A DNA stretch of 22,799 bases, from contig BLXT01007741.1 of NCBI GenBank assembly GCA_019648995.1, positions 53,676-76,474 on the forward strand. The letters run 5' to 3'. This DNA is from Plakobranchus ocellatus (Eukaryota > Mollusca > Gastropoda > Plakobranchidae). Below are positions 1-12,700 of the stretch, one piece after another. The stretch's first letter is position 1. Each line of letters starts with the position of its first letter. Below the pieces are notes generated by a model. The model was not told where the DNA came from. It worked only from the letters and a program-made list of their open reading frames with translations, and ran no database searches. The translations under genes were made by a program, and so were the position numbers.

Positions 1-463
1 CACGAAATGAAAATTCAGGGCAAACAGCACAAATTGCTGTACAGAAGCTACTAGAGGCCTGTAAAGTAGACTGATTTTTAACCACGTTACTCAGCACAGT
101 TAACTATCCCTGATCTCACCAGCCCAGTGGTCAGTGATGACCTGCTGATAGGCTAATTGCTGTTATCATAGTCTCCTGGGGGCTGAGGCCCACTAGTGCC
201 TGGGCAAGGGAGCAGATCAAAGGAAAAACTAAAGATGCAGTTTTTGCTCTAAGTTAGTCGCCGTGAGCTTTTCTCCGTTTAAAGGTAATCGAATACCATA
301 TGACATGTTTGCAACCAAAAAAAAAAAAATCTTTTCACTTCGCTATATTTTTTTTGTTTTAGTAACCTAATAAACTGCAAAGTATTTAAAATAACTCAAC
401 TATAATTTTAAAGTGGTATGTGTTATTATAAATAATAATTCTGTTTTACTCTTTTTTGTACAG
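1..463 (+). other. 5' flank or 5' UTR intron of the SLC22 gene
   Basis: No coding region is visible here. The stretch ends in a good splice acceptor: a T-rich tract followed by CAG at 461-463, 31 bases before the start codon. The first coding exon is therefore preceded by an intron and at least one non-coding exon. A donor-like AAAG|GTAATC at 284/285 closes a less AT-rich tract (about 60-284), which could be that 5' UTR exon, but nothing proves it. No promoter element is convincing. Confidence 0.45.
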
Positions 464-494
464 ATTGAAGCTGTCAAGTTTTGTGTTCAACAAG

Positions 495-758
495 ATGTCT
501 GAATATGAGAACATTCTGCAACAAATAAGGCCTTTTGGTCCATTTCAAGTTAGACTTTTTGTCTTAGTGTCCTTTTTTGAAACTCCATTAGCATGGGCAA
601 TGCTAGTTCCCATATTTACAGCTGCAAACCCAGGGTTTTTCTGTTCAGGGATCAATCTTTCTTTTAATTCATCGCTAGATGATGATGTCTGTGAGAGAAA
701 CAAAACTACATGCCCTTCGCTCTCAGCTAATACCGAGTTTACATCAATTGTGACAGAG
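495..758 (+). CDS. SLC22 coding exon 1: TM1 and first extracellular loop
   Basis: This exon encodes residues 1-88. The exon itself opens at 464 after a TTTTTTGTACAG acceptor. The N-terminus has the SLC22 pattern of an acidic, amphipathic lead (MSEYENILQQI) running into an FGPFQ turn and TM1. The extracellular loop has three N-X-S/T sites and cysteines at 50, 66 and 73. The donor is GAG|GTAATG at 758/759, phase 0. The last codons (VTE) join directly to WHLICD of exon 2, recreating the family's conserved E-W-x-L-x-C-D element. Confidence 0.92.
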
Positions 759-3700
759 GTAATGTTCCTAGAATTTTTTCAGTCCTCATTCTATTAATAT
801 TGCAGTTAGAAAAACTTGTCAGTTACTCTTTCATCCATTTATTATGATTTTATTTTTTTTGTGTTCTTATTCTCTTAAATTTTCTTTTTCATTCTTTTTT
901 ATTTTGAAACTGCAAAAGTGTTTTATTTTACTTTTTTATAGCTTCCATTTTAAAATATGTATAGACTATATTAAATTATGAAATTTGTTGGCTCTTTTAT
1001 TATAGCACATGAAACATTTTTTTTTTTTCATAAGAGCCAATTTTTAACCTACATTCTATCATTGATAAAAAAAAGAATGCTTGAATACATACTATCTCAA
1101 TGTGAAGGAAATGGAAAAGTTACAATTTGCTGATAGGTCTGAATTGTCTTTTCATAAGATATTAGCAATTGATGCAGATTCTTGTTTTAAAGAAGACCCT
1201 CAGAAATTGAATTTAGGCTTCTCACTTGGGAAGTATAAGCAGATAATGAATAAAAATATAGGGCTAGAAAGCATACTAGTCTAGCTGATGAAGGAATATG
1301 GCAAGAGGTGGGAGTGAGAGCAATTCAACATCATCGCGTGCAAATCTGGAGAACACAAAGATAATGGAAGGTTTGAACACTAGGAATTTGTAATAATTCA
1401 TAGAAGAAGATATAATTCTTAACATGACCCCATCTTTCATATAAGTCATGCCACCCAAATCCTGTTGATCATCATCTGAAACATGTAAAGTAGCAGATTC
1501 AACAAAAATTATCTCTCTCAGATAGTCATGCTGATTTGAAAACCAACAGAGGCCCTGCTGACTTCCTCATCCTTTTTTTTTTTTTTAAGGAAAAAGAGGC
1601 AGCAATGAATATACATTCATAACAGTCATTGATTACAGATGTTTATCTGAAAGCTCATTCCCTGATGAATGCCAGAAATGATGACTAATCATCATTAAAG
1701 TATCTAGTATTTCCGATAGCCTAATGTTATCAAGATAAAAATGCAACCTTATAAAATTATGAAAACTCCACTTTTCAGCATTGAAAAAAGCAGTGCAACA
1801 GTGGTGCATCCTCTCTCAACACCTTACAGAACAAATCATGACCTTAATTGCTTGTAGTGATATAGCTAAGATCACATTCAACATAGGATGCAATGTCAAT
1901 ACAGTTTTATAAAACCTACTTCTTGGAACATATAACATCACTGAAAAAGGTTCTATAAACATTAGATACAGGCGACTTAGTTCCAAAACGCTTTAGATTC
2001 AAGCAAATAGTTGTACACTGCCACACATAAAAGAAAGAAGAAAGATTTGTAAAATTCTTGACAAAGTGAGCCACTTCAACTCAAGATGGAATATGCGGCA
2101 AAATATATTAATGGTCAGAATAGGCATTTGTTGAAAAAGAAGAAAATTGCATAGCTCATCAGCATATATAAAAGACAGGTTGATTTTAACACAAGATAAC
2201 TTCAAATGCCTCGTCTGGCTCTAAAAGCTATACAGTTTTGAAAAATGGACAGACACAACAACATCAACAACAAAACAATTGAAAGAATGAGAAAAACAAC
2301 TGGTACCATTTTTATTATAGATGACTTCTGAGAATTAAAAAGACAAGAAATCAAAGTACAGTTTCCTGGAAACTCATCAACAAGAGAGACATTAAAAAAC
2401 TAAAATGAAGGCAATTAAAACAAGGGAAGTACAGACTATTAATCTCCTAAATATGTTTTACTTGGCATGAAACTGCAGATCATACCTTAAGACAACGACA
2501 GCAAAATAGACTTCAAAGCATTTTGAAATCAGTTGTTTATTTGTGAATGGGAAGATTGATGAGGCTTACAAGATGACCTTGTCTGTTGTGCACAATATGT
2601 CTCTAAATGTGAGTTTTCAAATACAAAATGTATGTGAAATGTTACAGTTGAAGGAGTAAGTTATCTGTGCAAGGCAGAATTTCAGTTTTTACTATGGGCA
2701 CCTTTTTGAAGATCTTATGTAATTGGCATCTAGATCAGTGAAATGAAGTTTCATTTTTGTTGTATCATTTCTACTCAGTGGCACCTTATATGTGATCTTA
2801 AGTATGTTGGGGAACTGATCACATCCCTTCAGATGGTGGGAGTGGGTATTGGTGCATTCATCACTGGGCAGCTGGCTGATATTTTTGGCAGGAAGAAGAT
2901 TTTGTTTGCTGAATACACGCTCCTCATCATCTTCTGGTTCTCAACTGCATTTGCCGAGTCCTGGCAGGTTTATGCAGCTCTTAGAGTCATAGTTGGGGCT
3001 CTTGTTGGAGGTAAGGGAACATGGACAAATCTTTGCATAAGTATTATAATTGTATTGAGAAATCAAAGGCAGTCCATCAAAAATTAATTCACAAACTGAA
3101 AGTGATTAAAGTTTAAATATACAAGCTATAAACAAGAGCTGTACTATTTTTTTTTTAATGTAAAGGTTTGGGCATTAATGGAAGGTAGCAAATGCAAAGC
3201 CATTAAAGCTACATAATTGTAGGCTTCCTGTCCCCCACCTCCCTCTCCCTTTCCCTACACTAAGCTGAAGTTTATTTTTCCTGTTTAAAGTGCTGGAAAA
3301 TTTAAAAGTGCTTGCAATTTAGTCATGGGCATACTATTTTTGCTCAACATTTGGATAGGGATATACAAAAATAGTATTTCTTTTTTCAATGTCATCTGTG
3401 ATAATTCTGTTACTTCATAGTGCAGGGATATAGCGGCACATAGCAATGTGATCAAAACAGATTTGGTAATGTATAGGCTGGGCCATCTAAAATGATGTTC
3501 ATTTGTTTAATGACTGACAAAAATGCTTCGATTAAAATTAGTTTCCATGCTCATATATTAAATTTTAAATTACCATCAAGAATAAAGCGAACATTCTTTA
3601 AACTACCTTTTCTGAAATTTAAGTCATTTAGACTAGTGAGCGGACGGCATCAGGAAACCAATCTAGATGAGACCCTTCACGTTTTGCACAACCTGAATCA

Positions 3701-6700
3701 TTGATAACTTTAGAAGCTTTTTTCTGTTACCTTTACAATTCTCCAAATCAAATGTATAGATTGAGCTTGTATGCAGTCTTTAAGGCAGCAATGTTTAAAC
3801 TTTTTCAAAAAGCATTCTCACTTTTGACATCCAACTCAAAAAAAGTGGCTTTAAGGCTGATGTCATACAACAAAATTAGAAGTTTTGCCACCCTCAAAGA
3901 TTGATATGGAGTTCATCCGTTTTTTATGTCTTTTTAACAGTTTATGGCATTTCACAACTAAAATTCTTTCTAATGTTGGAGTAAATATGGATTAAGTTTA
4001 CATCATAGAATGTACATACAAAAGGTACTCTACAAGATAAATGAAATCAAAGTTGCAAAATATATTTTGGTAGTTTTTTTTCTGCTTAAAATGATGCTAC
4101 ACACTTGGGTTTTAACTCTCCTCAGGAAAAAAAAAATACAGCTAAACTAAAATTTATGGCTATATCAAAAACTTTGGTTTTAAGTCTCCAGATTATTTTT
4201 TTTTCTTTTAAAATTACTCAGACTGGAATAAAATATGTTTAAGCCAAAATGATTTAAGTTGAAAGTGTTCTGCTGTGTGATATCATCATTAACATACCTT
4301 TTTTTTAATCACTCTGAAGGATGTTACAAAATATGTGCATTTAACTATCCGAATCTAGGTTTTCCCGCAGAAATGCAATAAAAATTTGATTTCTACAATA
4401 TGTCAGCGATATTGAGTGTAGATGTAAAAGTGCAATCACAAGTATATTGGCACTATAAAGTGAAAGAGTTAAACCACAATTATTTCTAAAGTCTCGAGAA
4501 TTTACGTTAAAAAGTGTTCCGATGTATATCATCATTAACATTATTTTTTTCTTTTTTTTTTCATTGCTTTGAAGGATGTTTGGTGGTGAACTTTGTTCTT
4601 CCACTTGAATTTGTCACACCAAGATGGAGGACTTTCTGTGGATGTATTGGCTTTTGGGCAGTTGGGCTAATGACCCTTGCCCTGTGGGCTTATTTCATTA
4701 GAGACTGGAGAAAACTCAACATTGCAATGTCTTGTTCGAGCATAGTCTTGCTTGCTCTTTGGTGGTAAGTACATGTTTTTTTAGTTACTTTTTTTTAAAT
4801 TTGTGCACCTCTTCTACTCATGAAATCAGTATGTTTATGGCCCATATTTTTTTTCCTTATCATGGGTTATACTTAGACTTGTTTAGATGTGTGAAGTGAA
4901 GAATTGGGCCCTCTTTCTGTTCAAAAAGATGAATAGTAGAAAAGCAGTCGTCCAGTTTCTATTTACTTATTTTAAATTATTCCATGCAAATATTTTTGAA
5001 GGCTTAAGTATTGATGTTTTATATTATAAATCTATCTTTTAAAGCATTTCTTCATTTAATTTATCACATCGAGTGCCTTGCTTTTGAAATCTTGACAATC
5101 ACTTCTCTTCAAAGATTTTTATGTTCATGAATAGTAGATCATCCATCACCATCTATGCGCCCAATCATTTTTTTTATTGAGTTTCCTCTTTATACTCGGT
5201 ATGCCTTCTTATATTTCAATCACTCCTTCAACCATGCTGTTAAAATATATTTAGTCTCTGTTTTCTCATTGAATGTGATGTGAGTGCTAAACCGACATTT
5301 TCTTACACATCCCTTATGTTTGACACAGTGCTAATGTTTACATTCATCATTGACTGCTTAATATGCAATTCTTATAATATTTTGGGTTAGCTGTGTTTGT
5401 ATTTAGAAGAAAATGTGAATGCATAATTTTTGCTTGAATTTTCACAGGCTTATAGATGAGAGTCCACGTTGGTTGCTCATCAAAGGTCATTTCAAAGAGG
5501 CTGAAAGAATTATTATTAAAGCAGCTCATTTTAACAAGCGCCCTGTACCAAACTGTGATGGGCTTTGTCAATTTGTCAAAGTATGGAATAGTAATACCCT
5601 CTATTACCTATGAATCATTTTAAATATTGTTTCATCTAGTGTAAAGCAATGTATGTTTTTGTTTCAGTATAATTAACACCCCCTTTAGCTAATCATACAC
5701 ATTATTTTTTGTCTTTTGTCTTGATGCATTTTTTTATTACTTATTTGAAAAGAAGAGATTTGCATTATATTAACTAAAAAGGTTTGGTAGACAAAATTTA
5801 AATCACAGTTTATGCCTTCAGACTCTTCCAAATGAGTCTGAAGTCATATTTAAAACATTTTAAGCCACTGATATGTTCAGACACTGCGTTCAATAAGCTG
5901 TAGCAATTCTGGAAACTGGATATTGATAGATTAATGTTATGCCCAAAAAAAGGCATTGACGAGAAGGGGAAAAGAACCCTTAAACTTTTGTTTTTTCAAA
6001 AGCCCCGCATCAGGACATGATATTTGTTATTCTAAATATTCATAGTAATTAAGTTTCTTTTAAGGGTAATCTAAGATCTTCTTTTGGTCAAAGTGTGTCT
6101 TATGTTATTATTCTTTTCATTTTACAGAAAGAACAATTTCTGAGAGAAGACAGAAAAAAATATTCATATTACCACCTATTCAGTTCCTTTCGTCTAGCTA
6201 TTGGAACATCCATTTGCATGTTTGGATGGTAAGCCATTTAGAAAGTTGGAAATATCTTTTAAAATCTATACTGATGATGTAAAACAAGTCAGTCAGCATC
6301 TTATTTTCTTTCAAGAGAATCAAGCTGGGAATTTGTGTTTGTGTAGTTGTGTTTTTTTGTTTTTTTTTAAGCGTGTAAATAATTTGATGAAAAATTAAAT
6401 GTTACTATTTTTAGTGTCCCCATGAGGACTAAAACAGTTTATTTTAAGTACTGATCGTCCAGTTATGGACAAAAAAAATCATGGCGGTGGAAAATGAAAT
6501 AAAAAACTTTAATCATGTAGGAGTGACATTGTCACGATTTGGAAAATTGTAGAATAAGTTATTTGTAGTATTTTCCTGACACCAATAATTACTCTATAAG
6601 AGAATCTAGCAGATAGTAATAAGTGAATTATTTGAAAAGAAGAAAAAGCAAATAATAATGTTGTAGGAAAATGGCGATGTGCTAAAAAAGTTCCACAAAA

Positions 6701-9700
6701 GAGCATAATTTATTCACAATTGAAACATTTAGAGGGGTGTAAAAAAGGGATTTCATTTTGAGATTTTAATGTTTAAGTTTCTTTTTAATTTACTTTTTTC
6801 TTTTATTTTTTTATCTGCATTTGATACTTTTTCATTTTTCATAACGATGGAAGGAAACTACTTTTGTAATCATCTTCAAGTTCTCAAATCCTAATGAAGT
6901 ATAGGGGTTGCACAAAGAATCTCCAAATCTGTCTATCTTGTGCTGTCTTCTCTAGTTCCTGCCAGGTCTAACCTCACTTCAGTGTTTTATTTCAGTGATA
7001 TGTTTTACTTCTTTCATAACCAGAAGTAATGTAATGTGCGCTTTGAGTGTGAATGATGAAATATTATATTGTAGATTCATTAAGCTCTTTGCTAATTTCA
7101 TGATGTTCATTTTCATGAGCTTTACTTGGGTTGCTTATCTGAGTTTTCATCACTAAATATTTTATGCTGCCAACAGTATTTAAGTGCATTTCATTCATCG
7201 GTATCTCCCAAAAATTAATTATGTAGGTATGTCACATTCTTGTTCTTCAATTCTTTTGAAATAAAGTTATAACTAGTGATTTATCATTGCTATCTTTTCC
7301 AATTTAGGTTTGTCTCAAGCGCTGTGTATTATGGCCACAACTTCAACAGCAAAAATCTGGCAGGAAATCGTTATTTAAATGTTTTTCTGTCAGGCATTGT
7401 TGAGATCCCAGCACTTCTTTTGGTTGTTCTCATCAACAATCGACTGGGCCGTCGCTACACATCAGCACTCTTCATGCTTATCTCAGGCCTGGCTTCATTT
7501 TCCATCCTCATTGTGGATTTGTCTAGTCAGTGCTATAGTTAATCTAATAGATGTTTTGTAAGAGAAGAATTGAATTGAAAAAAATTTTGTGTGTCAAAAA
7601 AAGTTAAGAACCTGTGTATTAAGAAATAGAAGAGCAATCAACAAGTTTGCTTTTTTTTTTTTTTTTTATACATCTGTAACGAGCGGTAAGATATTAATGC
7701 TTATTAAAAGAGATGGTTTTTAGTAATAAGAAAATTTTAATGTACTAAGCTTCTTTCGACATAATGATAATTATCTGTAACATAGCTTGGTGTTAATTAA
7801 GTTAATTTTCAAAGGTTGGAGAATCGCAACAGGAATCTTTCATCCAAAGTGAATTCTCAACCAAATGCCATCTTGAATTATGACTTATGTCAAAGATTCA
7901 GGATATTTTCATTGTTTGCCTTAGCTATTGCACCAGCAGTGTATATTGTTTTACCACATGAAACAAGGTCAAAAATTGACCCTAGAGGAAAATTTAAAAA
8001 CCAACCTTTTTTTTATTGTCATTCTTTGACTTACTGAGGTGGGCTTGCTTATCAGGCATCTTTTAGATCAGAAGCTTGCTTCTTTTTTAAGTAAGGTATG
8101 TTCATAAAAAATGTAAAAAAATCTTTCATTTATGCTGACTGGTGCAATGATTGTGCTTACTAGGTCTTGTAGGAGATTATATTTTTGTTTGCCATTTGAG
8201 CTGCATCTGCAATTGTGTATTCATAAGCTCTAATTTTAAAATTGAACAGCTTCCAATAGTTCCAGTAGTACCATTTCTACAATCCAGATCTAGCCTCTTA
8301 AGATCCAATTCTGCATTGTGCAAAATTGAATGACATCTGCAAGCATTTACGCGTTTTTCCATGATCTTACCTCACTGGCTACTTTACCCGCAATGTTTGC
8401 GGGAAAATTTTGTGGACCGCAAAATAACAATCCCGCAACTCCTGCAGATTCAAATTTCCGATATTTTTCCACATAAATATCGCAACAATTGCGGTATAAG
8501 TTACGACGTCTATTAGCTTAGCCATTTAAATTTCGAATGATATAGGCAAAGTTTGTTTCAGCCAATTAGTACGAGCGGGAGAGCAATTTTACCACACTTC
8601 TAACAGCTACCAATTTCCAACTGCTTTCTAGATGGAGTCTCGTAGATTTAGTCCATGATGAAAATTTAGATATTGATAGCATCGTGAGAAATGTATAACA
8701 TCCACATTGTGAGTCTCCAAAGCATAACCCCGTGTGGGGCCCGGGGAAGAATTGGCTCCACCGTGGTTGCCGCGGGTCGTAAGAGGCGACCAAGGCAGGT
8801 TGTCGCCTATGGACTGCCTCTCGTCTGGACAAGGTGACATCTCTTTCTCCACCTGGCTTTTGTCTTCTATCCCCACTTTCTTTCCTGCGCTATCGTCCCG
8901 TCTACTTCTCCTCCTGCTGTCCTCTACTTCTTTCTCTTCCCATGTGGAGTCTGGGATAGAATCGACCCACCGTACTGTGCGTGTCGTAAGAGGCGACTAA
9001 AACAGGGTGTCGCCCATGAACTGCCTCTCTTCGGTACATGGGCGACATCTCTTTCTCTCCACCTTGCTTTGTCTTCTATCCTCACTTCCTTTCCTGCGCT
9101 ATCGTCCCGTCCACTTCTCCTCATACTATCCACTACTTCTATCCACCGTAGCCCTCCGGTGCTGGGAATAATTGAGAGGCCCACCCCCATAGTGTGGGCG
9201 CCTTGTTTGCCGTGAGGTGCGACCCGTATGGGTGGAGGGGTGGATCCTGGGGGTTGAGGTGGTGACGGCCCGGCAATAGTGGCTGTCACTCATCAACATG
9301 CCTCCTTGGCCACTTCCTTCTCCTGAGACGGGAGGGCAGTGCTGACCCAGGCTGCCCAATCGGCTGGTCATTTTTCTATGAATAGGGCTCGGGTCAATCC
9401 CAGTAGAGGACCCACACCCTCTGCTGGGAGTATAGCTCCAGGGTAGCCCTGACACAGTGCTGGAGTACCGCGCAACGTGTCCCCCTGGTTGGGCTTCGTG
9501 GCGGGCGGGGAGCCCTGGAGCTGAATCTCAAAACATACCCCATGACTAAACCAAAAAACCCTTCTGACCCCTCCCCACATCCCGACATGGCAAAGAAGCC
9601 TTGCACGGAGGCAGCTCGTGGGGCTGTCTCTGTTGACAGCAAAAGGAAGGCGGAGGACCTTCCTACACTGATGAGCGTGTCTCCCTTTGCGGGCTGGTCA

Positions 9701-12700
9701 CCATTTAAAAAATTTATGGTGATCAGCTCCAAAGGATCTGCGAAGGTGGCCGACAGGTCACCTTTTAAGATCCATAGGGAGTTGAAGTCGATTCTGGGCG
9801 ACGAGACCATTGAGGTCACCAAACTTGGTAGTGGTGACCTGATGGTCGAGTTAAAGTCGAACGACCAGGCAAAGAAGCTGGGAGCAATCGCGACGTTCCT
9901 AGACATCCCTGTGACTGTCAGTCCTCACAAGAGTCTGAACAGTTCCAAGGGAGTAATTCGCAGTCGTGATCTATGGTGTTGCTCAGAGGTGGAGATGGTG
10001 GAGGAGCTGAGTGGCGTCACTCACGCTCGGCGCATCAAGGTGCGTCGGGGTGAGGACAAAATTCAGACCGACACCGTCGTCCTGACCTTTGACAGCCCGA
10101 AGCCGCCAAGTAGAATACGTGCGGGGTACCTGACTCTCGATGTCAGACCGTACGTTCCGCTCCCGATGCGCTGCTATAAGTGCCAACGCTATGGCCACGG
10201 CAAAGACAGGTGTAAGAAACCTGCTGCTGTATGTGTTAGATGTGGCAAGGGTGGTCATGTCGAACGTGACTGTTCGGCTGATCCCCTTTGCATAAACTGC
10301 AGAGGAAACCATGCAGCCAGCAGCAAGACCTGTGCGAAGTTCTTGGAAGAACAAGCCATTCTTCGCTACAAAGCTGAGAATGGGGTACATTTCAGCAAGC
10401 CCGTAAGGCAGTTGTTGTTGAAATCCATAAAACGATTTCAACTCGAACGTTTGCTAGTGCCGTCAAATCTCAGCTTCGAATGAAGCCAGCAGCGCTCCCC
10501 AAGGATGGCGGCAAAAGTGCCCTATCTGCCCCGCCCAAGGGGAAAAAAGCCCAGAAGGATTCTCCGGCTCCCATCCCCAGGGAGCAGCAGAAGCTGAAGT
10601 ACCAACCAAGCGCAGAGCCGAAAAGTCCAAAAGACAGGAGGCCCCTAGGGAAACTGTCAATCGTTTTGCGCCTCTGGCCATGGATGCTGAGGATACGATA
10701 ACCTCAACTTTGGGGGATTCCTCCACCCCCAGCTCCCCGAGGGCCTCCGCCTCCCCTATGGAGTGCCCTCCCTCCCCCTCCAAATCCCGCCCCCGGCGGA
10801 GAAACCACAAGGTCCTCCGCCTTCCCCTTCGCCTCCCTACCCCTTCACCCCCGAAGTCCATGTGACGGAGGGGGTGAAGCCCACAAAAAAGATCAAAGGC
10901 TTGGCTGGCCAGCCAAAGGGTGGCCTGCCAAGCAATAAATAGTCTGTGGTGATGGATACCGTGGTTCAATGGAACATTCGCAGTTTTAGGAGCAATTTTG
11001 AAGAACTGAAGCTACTGCTGAATCGATCGCAGTTGGCTGTTGTGGCCCTGTAGGAATGCAGGTGCCACCCCGGGGTTACACTCTGCTTCTTCCGCAGGGT
11101 GGGTCCCCCGGGGGCGAGGTGGCCCTTCTCATCAGAAACAGAACTCGTTTTTCGGAAATTGTTTTAAAACTGGCCTGCATTCTGCAGCCACCACAATCAG
11201 CCTGGAAAAGACCTTAAACGTTTGCTCTCTTTACCTGCCTCCCAATTCCCAAGTTTCGAAACTTTCTCTGGCTGAACTCTTTGAGCAGCTTCCGAAGCCT
11301 TTTCTCATGCTGGGAGACTTCAACGCGCATTCTCCTGCGTGGGGGGACTCCGCCGGGATGGGCGGGGGAGGATGCTCGAGGAGTTCACAGCTGAAAATGA
11401 CTTCATCATTCTAAATTCTGGAGAGCAAACTTTTGTTCATTCGGCTTATCATTCAACCTCAGCGATTGATTTGGCAGTGGCTTCACCCTCCATTGCCGCC
11501 GAATGTTCCTGGACTGCCCACAGTGATCTGTGCGGCAGCGATCACTTTCCTATATTTTTAACCTTTATGTCTAATTTTATTAGCAATGTAAATGCTAGTT
11601 TTAATTTTAAAAAAGCCGATTGGAACCGTTTCGAAGACCTATGCAAACTGTCTTTGGACGACTCTGTGGCCGACATCGAGCAGTTTACTTCAGAGCTGCT
11701 CGATGCGGCCAGGTCGTCCATACCCTTTCATAAAGGGACAAAACATAAAACCCGTGTGCCCTGGTTTACCCAGGAATGTAGGCAGGCTCAAAGGAAGTAT
11801 TTTAAAGCGCCTTCTTTTGAAAATTTCATAAATTTTAAAAAACAAAAAGCCAAAGCTAAATTTGTAATTAAAAATTCCAAGAAACGGTCTTGGAAGACAT
11901 ATGTATCCTCCTTAAATTCAAATACTTCCTCTAAGACTGTTTGGAAAAAAATAAGAAAAATTAAAGGCAAAAATTTTGCCCCTTCTTGCCATCTTAAAAA
12001 AGACGGCCAGATCATTTCAGACCCTAAAGACCATGCTGATTATCTGGCTGAAACTTTTTCAAAAAACTCCAGCTCAAAAAATTATTCTAAAAATTTCCAG
12101 CAAACCAAACAAAGAGCTGAAAAACAAAATTTAAATTTTGCTTCTGAAAATAATGAACCTTATAATAATCCTTTTATTATGGCGGAACTTAAAAGTTCAG
12201 TTAATAAATCTAACGAGTCTGCGCAGGTCCTGATGGTGTGTACTATCAGTTCCTGAGGCACCTTCCTGAATCCTGCTTGCATACTCTTCTTAAACTCTTC
12301 AATAACATTTGGACCACCGGGGACATCCCCCCATCCTGGAGGGAGGCTTCGGTGGTTCCAATTCCAAAACCCGGGAAGGATCCTTCTGATCCTTCCAACT
12401 ATAGGCCTATTGCGCTCACGAGCTGCTTGTGTAAGACCCTCGAGCGGATGTGAATGACCGACTGGTCCATATGCTTGAGTCGGGAAACCTGCTGTCAAAG
12501 GTACAGTGCGGTTTCAGGAAGGACCATAGCACATTGGACCACTTGGTCAGATTGGAAACCTCTATCAAAAAGGCTTTCGCCAGAAAAAAGCAAGTTCTGG
12601 CGGTTTTTTTTCGATCTAGAAAAAGCCTACGATACTACCTGGAGGTATGGAATTTTAAAAGATCTTTTCGACCTCGATTTTAGGGGCAGGTTGCCCATTT

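Larger units (their letters stand above)
3011..4574 (+). other. Intron 2 of the SLC22 gene, with a duplicated 3' end
   Basis: The intron begins GTAAGG and ends TTTGAAG. Most of it is AT-rich sequence with no recognisable gene; the open frames at 3492-3704 and 3701-3904 look like chance. Its last 310 bases contain two related copies of the acceptor region, annotated separately. Confidence 0.65.
8728..9541 (+). promoter_or_regulatory. Retrotransposon 5' UTR (internal promoter region)
   Basis: About 810 GC-rich bases precede ORF1. The element opens CCCCGTGTGGGG, itself an inverted repeat. By family knowledge the Pol II promoter of such elements lies inside the transcribed 5' UTR. The first half is two tandem monomers. 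The second half (about 9141-9541) is unique, with no long open frame that looks real. Confidence 0.7.

Noticed and set aside
1081..1284. 67-codon open frame in intron 1 with a protein-like composition
   Set aside because: No recognised family, no splice sites in matching phase, and exon 1 to exon 2 already joins perfectly. Kept only as possible old repeat debris.
1999..2205. Minus-strand open frame containing YADE, recalling an RT active site
   Set aside because: None of the surrounding RT motifs are present, and the second Asp is Glu.
8776..8997. Possible CRISPR-like or tRNA-derived repeats from GTCGTAAGAGGCGAC
   Set aside because: Only two copies, 207 bp apart and embedded in a larger tandem unit of a LINE 5' UTR; no spacers and no tRNA A/B boxes.
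8566..9455. Several overlapping minus-strand open frames across the retrotransposon 5' UTR
   Set aside because: They are antisense shadows in GC-rich repeat DNA with no domain or start context.
9983..10969. Minus-strand open frames of 152 and 168 codons opposite ORF1
   Set aside because: They are antisense to the zinc-knuckle and proline-rich coding sequence, and their composition follows from that.
11040..11414. Separate 124-codon ORF in the endonuclease region
   Set aside because: It begins in the wrong frame at a chance ATG, and only its middle (SLYLPP to GDFNAHSPAWG) is endonuclease. It is a slice of broken ORF2, not a gene.
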